Shown: piece after piece, positions 34,472 through 43,503 of the stretch
Layout: each line of letters starts with the position of its first letter
Position numbering within the stretch: the first letter of the stretch is position 1
Source: GCA-2720865 sp047630275
Lineage (GTDB): Bacteria; Bdellovibrionota; Bacteriovoracia; Bacteriovoracales; Bacteriovoracaceae
Reading direction: 5' to 3'
Assembly: GCA_047630275.1 (NCBI GenBank)
Contig: JBLHVN010000003.1
Location: 666,129-730,128, forward strand
Length of the DNA: 64,000 bases
Position numbers and translations under genes: made by a program
Notes under the pieces: generated by a model
Database searches by the model: none
What the model saw: only the letters and a program-made list of their open reading frames with translations
Told to the model about the DNA's origin: nothing

Positions 34472-36170
34472 GACTCATCCCTTCTCCTCTTGGGTCAGAA
34501 ACCCCGTGGAGTTCATTTCTTTCCATGGCCACAGCTTGCACGCGGCAGCCAAGGTTCTTTCTATTGATCTTATAGCCCATTTTTTCAAGAAGAGATCTTG
34601 TTTCAATTGGCAAACCCTTATGATCCACTCTTATCTCATCAGGATACCATTGATGATGGTATCTGACTGCAGCAACTGACTCATATAGAGGAAGGTTGTA
34701 TTCAAAGTAATTGAGTATTGTTTGGGCCACGCAGGTTAGGATACGGGTCCCACTAGGAGTCCCCACCGCAAAGATAGGCCTTCCTCCATCAAAGACCAGA
34801 GTCGGTGACATTGATGAAAGGGGTCTTTTTTCAGCTTGCACTAGGTTATTCTGCCCCCCAATTGCACCAAATAGATTGACCGCTCCCACTTTCGTTGAAA
34901 AATCATCCATCTCATTGTTTAAAACAATCCCAGTCCCTGGGGCCACAACCCCCGAACCAAACCAGCCGTTGATAGTTTGTGTTGAAACAATAGCACTTCC
35001 ATCTTTAGTCATGATTGAAAAGTGAGTTGTATGATCTGACTCAATTCTCTTGAATTCCCCCGCTAAGACTTGCTCTTTTTTTAGGGCCTTCTCTTTTGGG
35101 ATGCCCGCAACAATAGAGTCAGCGTATTTCTTTGAAATTAATCTTTTTAAAGGAACTTTTACAAAGTCCATATCTCCCAAATAGCGGGCACGGTCAGCAA
35201 AGGCCTGTTGCATGGCCGCGGAAGTCATATGAACAGAATAAGGATGATGAACCCCATAGTGATTAAGCCCTAGCCCTTCAACTGTATTTAGGATTTGAAT
35301 CACATGAACTCCTCCACTACTAGGAGGAGTCATCGAGTAAATCTTCTTTCCGTTATAAGTTCCACTGACAGGTTTTCTTTTCTTAACATTATATTTAGCA
35401 AAATCCTTAAGGCTTAAAAGCCCCCCAAGGCGCCAAGATTCTTTAACTATGGCCTTAGCAATCCAGCCCTTATAAAAGACTCTACTTCCTTCTTTAGCTA
35501 TTGAACGGATGGTTTTTGCTAGATCAACCTGCTCTAAGTGATCCCCTGTTTTTAAAACCTCATCACCTTTAAAGAAAATTTTCTTTGATCCAGGAAACCG
35601 GCGTAAGACTGAGGCCTTTGCAGCTAGGGCCTTAGATAATTCGGGATAAACCTTAAAACCCTTTTCAGCCAATAGGGCAGCTGGCTCTAAGACTGTTTCA
35701 AGAGGAAGCTTTCCATATTTTTTATGCAATTCTAAGACTCCGGCCACTAGACCAGGAACTCCTACTGCAAAGATCCCATCAAGGCTCATGCGGGGGATTT
35801 CATTTCCATCTTTATCTAAGTACATCTTTGAATGAGATTTCAACGGAGCTTTCTCTCTAAAATCAAAAGCAATAGGCTCTTTCATTCCTGGTTTATAAAA
35901 GAGAAGAAAGCCCCCTCCCCCAAGACCAGTGGATTGAGGTCTTTCAACTGAAATAGCAAAACTTACGGCAACAGCAGCATCGACAATATTACCTCCAAGC
36001 TCAAACATCTTAGAGCCTGCAGTAGTTGATCCTCCTCCTTGAGAGGCGATCATATATTCTTTACCAAAGGCTTCGTAATTTTTACGGGACTTGCCTTTCA
36101 TAATGGGTACTGTACGAACAGAAGAGCAAGAAAAAGTGAATAGGAGCAATATCGAAAGTGCGTATTTCAT
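34461..36170 (-). CDS. ggt: Gamma-glutamyltransferase
   Basis: This 569-residue protein is exported (signal, about 1-20, with an atypical lipobox-like TFSC). It matches GGT throughout: GGNIVDAAVA (about 60), GLGGGGF (about 83), DFREKAP, then the processing and catalytic site TTHFS, where Thr381 should become the N-terminal nucleophile of the small subunit. NNEMDDFS (about 412) and PLSSMSPT complete the small-subunit signature. The enzyme transfers or hydrolyses gamma-glutamyl groups of glutathione in the periplasm, releasing Glu and Cys-Gly. It fits with peptide uptake by Dpp. GAGG precedes the ATG and TATAAT lies 25 nt upstream. Confidence 0.93.
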   Translation of the reverse strand: MKYALSILLLFTFSCSSVRTVPIMKGKSRKNYEAFGKEYMIASQGGGSTTAGSKMFELGGNIVDAAVAVSFAISVERPQSTGLGGGGFLLFYKPGMKEPIAFDFREKAPLKSHSKMYLDKDGNEIPRMSLDGIFAVGVPGLVAGVLELHKKYGKLPLETVLEPAALLAEKGFKVYPELSKALAAKASVLRRFPGSKKIFFKGDEVLKTGDHLEQVDLAKTIRSIAKEGSRVFYKGWIAKAIVKESWRLGGLLSLKDFAKYNVKKRKPVSGTYNGKKIYSMTPPSSGGVHVIQILNTVEGLGLNHYGVHHPYSVHMTSAAMQQAFADRARYLGDMDFVKVPLKRLISKKYADSIVAGIPKEKALKKEQVLAGEFKRIESDHTTHFSIMTKDGSAIVSTQTINGWFGSGVVAPGTGIVLNNEMDDFSTKVGAVNLFGAIGGQNNLVQAEKRPLSSMSPTLVFDGGRPIFAVGTPSGTRILTCVAQTILNYFEYNLPLYESVAAVRYHHQWYPDEIRVDHKGLPIETRSLLEKMGYKINRKNLGCRVQAVAMERNELHGVSDPRGEGMSLGK

Positions 36171-36214
36171 AGAAACCTCTAAAGAGTGAGGTCCTATTAT
36201 AAGAAGAAGAGGGC

Positions 36215-37042
36215 TTAATCTAGTAGGCGCAGAGCGCTCTTACTAACATTTGCCGTTTGGCTAAGGACTGAGATGCCTGCTTCTAATCTAATATTAGCAT
36301 TAGCGCGGTTTGCTGCAGAGAGAGCATAGTCTGTATCAGTTATCTTAGAGCGGCTAGCAGAATGAGATTCATCACTAATGGCAATTCCTTGCCCAATAGA
36401 CTCCATTCTTTTCATGACTGAGCCAACTTCGGCCCTTCCAGTGTTTAGATCACTAAGAAAGCTATCAATCTTTCCAAGAGAGTTTTGTGCTGAAGTCTTT
36501 GATTCAATCGTGGCTCCTGATAATGAAGTATCACCAATCTTCTTCATAACTTTTTTTAGATTATAGGAAAGCCTATCCTGACTTGGGTTATTATTTATTC
36601 CTACCTGCAGGTCATAAACCTTATTAGCCCCATTTAAGATCTTAGTTCCATTGAATTCAGTGCTGCTTGTCACTCTTTCAATTTCTTTTTTAAGTCCTAT
36701 GAACTCTAGACCGGCTAAACGCCTTTCATCATTTGAAACAGTATCTGAAGCCGCTTGCATGGCAAGCTCTCTTAGTCTAACTACGTTATTAGAAATCGTT
36801 GATAAACTACCATCAGCGGTTTGTAAGAGGCTAATTCCGTCAGAGGCGTTTCTTCCTGCCTGACGATAAGATCGGATACGAGAGCGCATGGTCTCAGCGA
36901 TGGCCAACCCTGCCGGATCATCTGCGGCTTGAGTAATACGACTTCCCGAAGAAAGCCTGATACTTTCTTTTTCCTCAGTTTGCCGGCTATTCCCGACATA
37001 CCTCTGGTTGGTTAAATTTGGGATATTCGTTTGTATCTTCAA
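36215..37042 (-). CDS. fliC: Flagellin
   Basis: The 275-residue protein keeps the two conserved flagellin ends: an N-terminal D0/D1 helix region (LSSGSRITQAADDPAGLAIAETM at about 30-52, GISLLQTADGSL) and a C-terminal half ending SVLSQTANVSKSALRLLD. The short central part lacks the variable D2/D3 domains, as in Bdellovibrio flagellins of similar size. The start is a TTG (37040-37042) behind AGGGA; no better codon is available. A sigma-28-type promoter lies 43 nt upstream. The ggt gene follows on the same strand after 44 nt. Confidence 0.92.
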   Translation of the reverse strand: MKIQTNIPNLTNQRYVGNSRQTEEKESIRLSSGSRITQAADDPAGLAIAETMRSRIRSYRQAGRNASDGISLLQTADGSLSTISNNVVRLRELAMQAASDTVSNDERRLAGLEFIGLKKEIERVTSSTEFNGTKILNGANKVYDLQVGINNNPSQDRLSYNLKKVMKKIGDTSLSGATIESKTSAQNSLGKIDSFLSDLNTGRAEVGSVMKRMESIGQGIAISDESHSASRSKITDTDYALSAANRANANIRLEAGISVLSQTANVSKSALRLLD

Positions 37043-37084
37043 GCTTTCCCTATCGTATCCATGGCCTTTATAGCCGTTCTAGAT

Positions 37085-37111
37085 TTATCGGAATTATTTT
37101 CCCCCTACTTA
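37085..37111 (-). promoter_or_regulatory. Sigma-28-type flagellin promoter
   Basis: Read on the minus strand, TAAGTAGG, 11 nt, TCCGATAA matches the FliA consensus TAAAGTTT-N11-GCCGATAA at seven of eight positions in the -10 box and has the exact spacing. It lies about 43 nt upstream of the TTG start of the flagellin gene. Confidence 0.65.
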
Positions 37112-37138
37112 AGTACCTGATAATTCGACTCCAGTAAT

Positions 37139-37167
37139 TTGCCCGAATCTTAAAGTCGTGCTAAAAA
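37139..37167 (+). promoter_or_regulatory. Putative promoter giving leaderless lipA mRNA
   Basis: TTGCCC (37139-37144), 17 nt, and TAAAAA (37162-37167) with TGC just before it. The -10 box ends six nt before the ATG at 37174, and there is no Shine-Dalgarno. Confidence 0.5.
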
Positions 37168-37173
37168 TCACTC

Positions 37174-38118
37174 ATGCAAACTGAACAAGCCCCTAATATT
37201 ACAAAGAGACCTGACTGGCTAAAGGTCCGTGTTCCTAGTTCAAAGAACTACCACTCTATAAGAGGAATGCTTAAGGACTTAGGCCTAGTCACTGTCTGCC
37301 AAGAGGCCTTATGCCCAAATATTGATGAATGCTGGGGAGGCGGAACTGCTACCTTTATGCTCATGGGTGATACTTGTACAAGGGCCTGCCGTTTCTGTGC
37401 TGTGAAAACGGGGAACCCCAAAGGCATCTTAGACTTAGAAGAACCAACTAAAGTAGGTTACGCCATTAGCCAGATGAACTTAGACTACGTGGTCCTAACT
37501 TCCGTTGATCGGGATGACTTAGATGATCTTGGAAGTGGCCACTTTGCGAAAACCATCGCGACAATCAAAGAGCATAATCCAAAGATGATTGTTGAATGCT
37601 TAACACCAGACTTTAATTCAGAGAAAAGATTTATAGAAAAAGTAATCGCTTCAGGTCCTGAAGTCTTCGCTCACAATATTGAAACAGTTGAAAGGCTAAC
37701 TCCTACTGTGAGAGACAGACGCTCTCAATACCGTCCGAGTTTAGAGACCTTAAGATTAGCAAAAGAAATAAAATCCAATCAATATACAAAGACATCAATC
37801 ATGTTAGGTCTTGGTGAAAAAGATGGCGAAGTCATTCAATCCCTTCATGATCTAAGAGAAGTTGGTTGTGACGTGGTAACTTTTGGACAGTACCTTGCGC
37901 CAACTGCCAGGCATAAAAAATTCCTCCCTATAGTAGAATATGTTCACCCTGATAAGTTTGCTATGTTCAAAGAAGAAGCTGATAAGCTGGGCTTTATGTA
38001 TGTAGCCTCTGGCCCTCTTGTAAGAAGCAGCTACAAGGCCGGTGAATACTTTATGAAAGGTGTTATTGAAGCTGAACGTGAATCAAAGACAAGTTTAAAA
38101 TCTTACCCTGTTCAATGA
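37174..38118 (+). CDS. lipA: Lipoyl synthase
   Basis: A 314-residue radical-SAM enzyme with both iron-sulfur cluster sites: the auxiliary cluster CX4CX5C (Cys42, Cys47, Cys53) and the SAM cluster CX3CX2C (Cys68, Cys72, Cys75). The conserved late RSSYKA motif carries the serine that ligates the auxiliary cluster. It inserts two sulfurs into octanoyl groups on lipoyl domains of dehydrogenase complexes and GcvH. It overlaps lipB by four nt (ATGA). The mRNA probably starts at the ATG. Confidence 0.97.
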   Translation: MQTEQAPNITKRPDWLKVRVPSSKNYHSIRGMLKDLGLVTVCQEALCPNIDECWGGGTATFMLMGDTCTRACRFCAVKTGNPKGILDLEEPTKVGYAISQMNLDYVVLTSVDRDDLDDLGSGHFAKTIATIKEHNPKMIVECLTPDFNSEKRFIEKVIASGPEVFAHNIETVERLTPTVRDRRSQYRPSLETLRLAKEIKSNQYTKTSIMLGLGEKDGEVIQSLHDLREVGCDVVTFGQYLAPTARHKKFLPIVEYVHPDKFAMFKEEADKLGFMYVASGPLVRSSYKAGEYFMKGVIEAERESKTSLKSYPVQ

Positions 38119-38741
38119 ATCTAAAAACCGAAAATTGGGGGCTCTCCCCTTATGCTGAATCAGAACAAAGACAATCAAGCTTAGTAGATGCTATTGCCAA
38201 GGGCCTAGAAGAAGAGCGTCTTATTATTTGCTCTCACCCCTCCGTAGTTACTCTTGGAAAGCAAAGCAGTGAATCAGATATGGCCGGCTGGGAAGGAGAG
38301 GTTCATAAGATCTCCCGTGGTGGAAAGGCGACTTACCATGGCCCTGGCCAAGTCGTTATGTATCCTCTTATTCATTTACAAAAACGGGTCGGTGACCTGC
38401 ACAAGTTCTTAGATCACTTAGAAAGAAGTATGATCCTCACCTTAAAAGATTATCAAATTGAGGCTCACGGAAACCTAGACCGCGGAAACCCCGATGGAAC
38501 CGGAGTCTGGGTTGATGGTAAAAAGATCGCGTCCATTGGTATTGCTTGTAGGCGCTGGGTTACCTATCATGGCCTAGCGCTTAATCTTTATAAGGACCCT
38601 AAAGCTTTTACTGGTATAAATCCCTGTGGCTTCGATGCACAAATCATGACCAGCCTTGAAGAATTACTTGACCAAAAAGTTTCGAGGGAAGAATTTGAAA
38701 TTAAATTGGCTTCACATCTTCTGAATTTCCTTAGACAATAG
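38115..38741 (+). CDS. lipB: Octanoyltransferase (lipoate-protein ligase B)
   Basis: The 208-residue LipB has HKISRGGKATYHGPGQVVMY at about 56-75, GKKIASIGIACRRWVTYHG with the active Lys, and GINPCGF with the thioester-forming Cys. It moves octanoate from acyl-carrier protein to lipoyl domains, giving the LipA substrate. The start codon overlaps the lipA stop as ATGA, so the two are translationally coupled. Gene order lipA-lipB puts both steps in one message. Confidence 0.95.
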   Translation: MNLKTENWGLSPYAESEQRQSSLVDAIAKGLEEERLIICSHPSVVTLGKQSSESDMAGWEGEVHKISRGGKATYHGPGQVVMYPLIHLQKRVGDLHKFLDHLERSMILTLKDYQIEAHGNLDRGNPDGTGVWVDGKKIASIGIACRRWVTYHGLALNLYKDPKAFTGINPCGFDAQIMTSLEELLDQKVSREEFEIKLASHLLNFLRQ

Positions 38742-38770
38742 TTAAGAACTTTTAGCTATTGGAATTTAAT

Positions 38771-39283
38771 ATGCGCATCATAGAATACATCACCCAGGGT
38801 GGACCGATCATGTACATCCTCCTTCTTTTAAATATTTGTGGCTTCGCTGTCATGATCTCAAAGTTTTTTCTCTTTAATAAAGAAATCAATAAGATCGAAG
38901 AATCCGCCAATGATTTAAACGGAAAGATTGATAAGGCAGGAAAAGATGCCAACTCACTATTAGAATTAGCAAAGCAAGAGCTTAGCCTCTATATTGGCGG
39001 ACTTGAAAAAGGTCTTAACACTGTTAAGATCATCGCCACCATCTCTCCACTACTAGGCCTGCTAGGAACAGTCATTGGAGTGCTTGTTGCCTTTAGAGTT
39101 ATGTCTCAAACAGGTCTTAATAACCCCGCTTCATTTGCTCAAGGCATCTCAATGGCCCTTATCACAACTGTGGGCGGTATGATCGTAGCGATCCCTCACT
39201 ATATTGGTCATTCTTATTTAATGGGAATCTTAGACCGAGTTGAGATTGATCTAGAGAAAACACTTGTTGGAAAAGTTTTATGA
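38771..39283 (+). CDS. exbB: ExbB/TolQ-type proton channel subunit
   Basis: The ATG at 38771 is preferred over an upstream TTG. The 170-residue protein has three hydrophobic segments (about 10-32, 78-102 and 120-145). The pattern ATISPLLGLLGTVIGVLVAF and ISMALITTVGGMIVAIPHYIG is the MotA/TolQ/ExbB domain. With ExbD (next gene, overlapping by four nt) it uses proton motive force to energise an outer-membrane partner. No tonB, tolA or receptor is nearby. It lies 29 nt after lipB on the same strand without a terminator between. Confidence 0.9.
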   Translation: MRIIEYITQGGPIMYILLLLNICGFAVMISKFFLFNKEINKIEESANDLNGKIDKAGKDANSLLELAKQELSLYIGGLEKGLNTVKIIATISPLLGLLGTVIGVLVAFRVMSQTGLNNPASFAQGISMALITTVGGMIVAIPHYIGHSYLMGILDRVEIDLEKTLVGKVL

Positions 39284-39669
39284 AAAGACGCTCTAGAGAA
39301 CTAGCTGCTCCAGATATCACGCCTCTTATTGATGTCGTCTTTCTCTTGCTTATTTTCTTTATGGTTTCAACGGTCTTTAAAAAAGATGAAGTTGCTCTTC
39401 TTCTAAACCTACCTAAGATGGCGCATGGAGAAAGCAAAAATCAACCTAAGAATAAACTAACGATTGAGCTTTCTATTGAAGAACTTGCTGTTAATGGAAA
39501 GAAAGCCACTATCGAAGAAGCAAAGGCTCAGTTTTCAGTTGTTAAAGAAAAGAGTACGCCTATCGAAGTTAGGATTGATAAAGAAGTTAAGTATGACAGG
39601 GTTGTGACTTTATTAGACGCTCTTAAAGAATTTGAATTAACAAACCTCTCTTTAATCACAGATAAATAA
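39280..39669 (+). CDS. exbD: ExbD/TolR-type protein
   Basis: A 129-residue ExbD/TolR protein: a basic cytoplasmic N-terminus, APDITPLIDVVFLLLIFFMV with the key membrane Asp (Asp18), and a periplasmic domain of about 85 residues. It overlaps exbB by four nt (ATGA). Together they form the stator-like channel for TonB- or Tol-dependent transport. Its stop is directly followed by the stop of the convergent GT4 gene. Confidence 0.9.
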   Translation: MKRRSRELAAPDITPLIDVVFLLLIFFMVSTVFKKDEVALLLNLPKMAHGESKNQPKNKLTIELSIEELAVNGKKATIEEAKAQFSVVKEKSTPIEVRIDKEVKYDRVVTLLDALKEFELTNLSLITDK

Positions 39670-40806
39670 TTAAAGTAAAGATTTATAGAAGTTGAAGAGT
39701 TCCTTACTGGTATTTTTCCAGTGGAACTTTTCAGCATAGGCCCTTCCGTTTCTTCCCATAGTTTTTGCCAATTCATCATCAGATAATACATTACTTAAGG
39801 CCTTCGCCCACTCTTCCACTGATAATGGATTTATATACATAGCTGCCGGTCCCCCTGCTTCAGGAAAACAAGAACCCGTTGAAGTTATAACCGCAGCGCC
39901 TGAGAACATAGCCTCAACAATAGGGATTCCAAAACCTTCAAATAAGGAAGGGAAAGCAAAAACGGAACATTTTTGATAAAGACCAGGAAGGTCTTCAGTT
40001 GGAACATTATCTAAAATATGAACACGGTCAGTGAGAGAATACGAAGTAATAGCGTTAACAAGCTTTTCCTTATATTCCTTACCTCTACCTACTAAGACCA
40101 GATCATGATCAGGAAAGTCCTTAGCAATCCTGCTAAAGGCCTTAACTAAGACAAGCGTGTTCTTTCTCTCTTCAAGGGCACCAACGTTTAAAATAAACTT
40201 CCTTGAAAGAGAGAACTTGCTCCTTACTCTTTCAATTTCAGCTTCGCTCCATGGCTCATAGTAGTTTTGATGGCAAGCTTGATAAAGCACTTGAATCTTA
40301 GATTCTGGAACTTTTAAGAATTCAATTAAATCTGACTTGGTCTGTTCACAAATTGCGACTATCTTTGTTGAAACATCACAAGCATGTTTAAATTTCTTTA
40401 AATAAACCTGTCTATCAATCCAGGGAAACTGCTCTGGGTATCTTAAAAAAATGAGGTCGTGAATAGTAACTACTGTTTTAATATTGAGCTTCTCTATCCC
40501 AGGAGGCAGTTCATGAGAAAGCCCATGATAGATGTCGAGGTTATCTTCTTTTAAAACATTCGTTAAAAACATAGACCGCCAAAGACTGCTAAAAGCTTTT
40601 GAAAAAGAGTTCGAAGGAGTTCTCACCTTCACTCTATCAAACCTTCTTACGTAATCGAGGCTGGAACTATCTTTGATGGGAGGGGTATAAAGGAAAAGAT
40701 CGTTATCGGGATAATACTTCTTTAAACTCTCCACTAAGGTTCTTGAATAATTTCCAAGACCTCTAGAGTTGTGAAAGATTCTTTTTGCATCAAAACCGAT
40801 TTTCAA
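39670..40806 (-). CDS. GT4 family glycosyltransferase
   Basis: The 378-residue GT-B enzyme has a Rossmann-type N-terminus (MKIGFDAKRI, RGLGNYSRTLV) and the GT4 donor-site region: NVGALEERKN (about 200), VGRGKEY and the EX7E motif EGFGIPIVE with FPSLF before it (about 287-299). It probably builds an envelope polysaccharide or LPS side chain. The start appears to be a TTG (40804-40806), since an upstream in-frame stop leaves no alternative; TATAGT lies only one nt before it. No ribosome-binding site is clear. Acceptor unknown. Confidence 0.85.
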   Translation of the reverse strand: MKIGFDAKRIFHNSRGLGNYSRTLVESLKKYYPDNDLFLYTPPIKDSSSLDYVRRFDRVKVRTPSNSFSKAFSSLWRSMFLTNVLKEDNLDIYHGLSHELPPGIEKLNIKTVVTIHDLIFLRYPEQFPWIDRQVYLKKFKHACDVSTKIVAICEQTKSDLIEFLKVPESKIQVLYQACHQNYYEPWSEAEIERVRSKFSLSRKFILNVGALEERKNTLVLVKAFSRIAKDFPDHDLVLVGRGKEYKEKLVNAITSYSLTDRVHILDNVPTEDLPGLYQKCSVFAFPSLFEGFGIPIVEAMFSGAAVITSTGSCFPEAGGPAAMYINPLSVEEWAKALSNVLSDDELAKTMGRNGRAYAEKFHWKNTSKELFNFYKSLL

Positions 40807-40902
40807 TACTATACCCAGTTAAAAAATAAAACGACAGTCCCTTAATCTACCACTTCTTACCCGTAGCTTCTAGCCACGGGCCTCTAAGAGTAAAGCCTTC
40901 TT

Positions 40903-40920
40903 TAAAACACGACGCGTTTT
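40903..40920 (-). terminator. Probable terminator after the MltD-like gene
   Basis: On the minus strand AAAACGCG-TC-GTGTTTT forms a short AT/GC stem with one mismatch after the stop at 40936, with the T-run inside the right arm. A second imperfect hairpin, CCCGTAGC/GCCACGGG, lies at 40860-40880. Confidence 0.4.
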
Positions 40921-40935
40921 ATACGGTTCGTTATT

Positions 40936-42366
40936 TTAACTATTCATTGGAATTTGTATCTTTTGTTTAGGATAGATCCTAGAGTTCTTAAGACCGTTTA
41001 GCCCCTTAATACTAGCAATACTAGTCTTGAAGCGCCTAGCGATACCACCTAGGTTATCCCCTTTTCTTACCGTATAGGTTTGGGCCACAAGACCAGGAAT
41101 CCTTAAACGCTGACCTACCATCACTCTTGAACTTCTTAGGCCATTAGCGCTTTTAATCTTAGAGATCTTTGTATTAAAAAGCCTCGAGATCTTTGAGAGG
41201 TTATCCCCTCTTTGAACCCTGTAGGCCGCTGACTTAGTAGAGGCTCTTCTCTTGGCCTTACTTATTTTCTTCTCTAAACTAGCGAGCTTACGCTTTTTAG
41301 GAGCCGATCTTTTTTCTCTATGGCTAATAGCGACTCTATCAGTCTTAGCTTCAAGATTGCTTGGAACAAGTAGTTTATGATTTCTTCCTCTTTTTAAATG
41401 AACCCAACCAGTCTTGATATCAGGATTGATGGTCTTTAGTTTTGTATAAGAAACTCCAATTTTCTTCGACACCTTTTTTAAGCTAAACGATGAGGTAAAC
41501 TTTGATTCAGCTACATTGGCAAAAGGATTATTTCTCTTCTGAGGCTTATGAAATCCATAGTGCCTTCTTTTTTCATAAATATTCTTAGCTGCCATAACTT
41601 TAGGCACATAATAGATTGTTTCTTTAGGAAGAAGCTTTTTCTTAACTAAGACTCTATAGTCTCTAGAGTTCCCTCTTCGAATGGCATTGATGATTCTATA
41701 TTCACCAGCATTATAAGCGCAAAGAGCCAGTTCCCAAGACCCAAAGATATTATAGAGGTCTTTAAAGTACTGCGCAGAGGCTTCAGTTGCTTTAACAATA
41801 TTAAACCTTTCATCAATATAGCGATCGACCCTAAGACCGTACCTAGTTGCTGTTCCTTTAATAAATTGCCAAGGTCCTACGGCGTTTGCATGAGAGCTGA
41901 TTCTTTCGTTATAACCACTTTCAATAAGACCTACATAAAAAAGCTCTTCAGGAAGGTTATGTTTTCTAAAAGTTTCTTTAACAATTGTTTCAACCTTATG
42001 CCCTCTATTCATATGCCTTTGAAGACGGGCCTTATCTCTTTTTAAATAATAGTTCATCCAAAACTTATAAAGCTTGTCAGGGTATTTAAGATCGAAGACT
42101 TTTGAATCAGTTGTGATAGGAATAATTGGTGTTGGGATTATCTCTTCTTTTTTAAGAACTGGATTCCTCTTAGGAACTTCAGTTAAGCTTTGTAGCTCTT
42201 TAGTTTCAGTGGTTAGTAGTTCAATCTTAGTTTTATAACGGCCATCAATCTTAGTATCTTCTACACTAAGTTCTGGTAGCTCTAAATTATTAGACCGAAG
42301 TGGTGAGATGGAAGCGCAACTAACGAGAAACAAAAGTAGGCTTATTAAACTGATAGATTTTCTCAA
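40936..42366 (-). CDS. mltD: MltD-like membrane-bound lytic transglycosylase with LysM repeats
   Basis: A 476-residue lipoprotein (LVSC lipobox, Cys17). The SLT domain has the catalytic Glu149 (VGLIESGYN), AVGPWQF and ALCAYNAGEYRI at the expected spacing. Two clear LysM modules lie at the C-terminus (YRVQRGDNLSKISRLF and YTVRKGDNLGGIARRF), with a likely third, divergent one around WVHLKRGRNHKL. It cleaves peptidoglycan with formation of 1,6-anhydroMurNAc, in the periplasm. A basic linker separates the parts. The start is a TTG behind GGAG. In predators such enzymes can also attack prey murein; this is possible but unproven. Confidence 0.9.
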   Translation of the reverse strand: MRKSISLISLLLFLVSCASISPLRSNNLELPELSVEDTKIDGRYKTKIELLTTETKELQSLTEVPKRNPVLKKEEIIPTPIIPITTDSKVFDLKYPDKLYKFWMNYYLKRDKARLQRHMNRGHKVETIVKETFRKHNLPEELFYVGLIESGYNERISSHANAVGPWQFIKGTATRYGLRVDRYIDERFNIVKATEASAQYFKDLYNIFGSWELALCAYNAGEYRIINAIRRGNSRDYRVLVKKKLLPKETIYYVPKVMAAKNIYEKRRHYGFHKPQKRNNPFANVAESKFTSSFSLKKVSKKIGVSYTKLKTINPDIKTGWVHLKRGRNHKLLVPSNLEAKTDRVAISHREKRSAPKKRKLASLEKKISKAKRRASTKSAAYRVQRGDNLSKISRLFNTKISKIKSANGLRSSRVMVGQRLRIPGLVAQTYTVRKGDNLGGIARRFKTSIASIKGLNGLKNSRIYPKQKIQIPMNS

Positions 42367-42484
42367 CTGTAACTCCTAGAAGGATTAAATATATCTTCCA
42401 GTTTACAGTCCTAGCCAAGGCACTCAAGGGGGTAAAAAGACCCGCTTTTTTTAGACCTAATTCATTAAAATTAAAAAGGAATTC

Positions 42485-43357
42485 CTAGAATCCAGGGTTC
42501 ACGATGACGCTAAACTTGATCTCTCCACCAAGCTCTAGCTTTGCCTTAGGAACAGAGTCAACTACTAGCTTGATTTCTATTGAAAAGCTTCTAGCTTTTA
42601 TTAAAACCTTTCTCCAATCAACAGGCTGAACACGCATATCTAAACATTTTGAAAAACAGCCCAGAGTATCTCTATCTTTATCGTAAGTAAGGGCCAAGAT
42701 GCTATCACTAGAGAGGTCCTCTTCATTATTTTCTTTATCAAAGTTCGTTACATACTCATCTCTGACAACTGATTTTAAACTATTTGTATGATACCAAGGA
42801 AGCTCTTCGGTATCATCTTTGATGATGATCTCTTCTTCTTCATCACTCGGCCTAATAGTCCCGCTTGTATCTTCAGTTTCATTTTCTTCAGTTTCATCCC
42901 TATCAGGAATCACAGGATCCACATTGATATAGACTTCGATTCTTTTGATAAAAGAAAGGCTGGCCCCGTCTATATCATCGTTCCCTACTCTTAAGTGAAC
43001 CTTATCAAGACCTACGCCTTTGATATAATTAAAATCAATTTGTTCTAATTCTGCTAATTCAAAATAGGTTGGATCGATAACAACTTCAGTTCCATTTTCA
43101 TCGTCAATTGAGATGTCTGCAAACATTCCAGCAAGTCTTTGAAACACAGAACCCACAACTGGCACGTCACCAATGTCTCCACCAAATTCATCCACTTCTA
43201 AGTCTTCAATAGATAAAGAGATCTGAATGGCCTCATGACCGAACTGAGAAGTTTGCTGTTCCCCTAAGGTTTTTGGGCTAAAGGCCGGCGTAATACTCTC
43301 TTTTGAGCATCCCATTAATAGTGAGATAAATAGGAGGATAGAAAACGCTTTTTTCAT
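42485..43357 (-). CDS. Acidic lipoprotein of unknown function
   Basis: A 290-residue lipoprotein with lipobox LMGC (about Cys17). The mature protein is strongly acidic; a low-complexity Glu/Asp/Thr linker lies at about 155-190 (RDETEENETEDTSG, then a DEEEEIIIKDD stretch), between two beta-rich parts. The C-terminal part has two Cys close together (LGCFSKCLD) and ends in strands (KLELGGEIKFSVIV). I recognise no family. No Shine-Dalgarno is clear; TATATA/TATAGA boxes end six to eight nt before the ATG. Confidence 0.65.
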   Translation of the reverse strand: MKKAFSILLFISLLMGCSKESITPAFSPKTLGEQQTSQFGHEAIQISLSIEDLEVDEFGGDIGDVPVVGSVFQRLAGMFADISIDDENGTEVVIDPTYFELAELEQIDFNYIKGVGLDKVHLRVGNDDIDGASLSFIKRIEVYINVDPVIPDRDETEENETEDTSGTIRPSDEEEEIIIKDDTEELPWYHTNSLKSVVRDEYVTNFDKENNEEDLSSDSILALTYDKDRDTLGCFSKCLDMRVQPVDWRKVLIKARSFSIEIKLVVDSVPKAKLELGGEIKFSVIVNPGF

Positions 43358-43503
43358 GCTTGATCTATATACAGAATATTCCCTCCTAACGCTACGCGAT
43401 TTGAAAATAATTCCCTCAAATTTATAAGTCTCTGAAATGGCGAATATAGAGTGATATCAGTACTTTAATTGCTTTCCTGTAATAAGTTCTCAAGAGTGAA
43501 GCA

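Noticed and set aside
42428..42452. GGGT-AAAAAG-ACCC followed by GCTTTTTTT, a plus-strand terminator-like hairpin
   Set aside because: The stem has only four bp and no plus-strand gene ends nearby. On the minus strand the T-run is absent, so I do not call a terminator.
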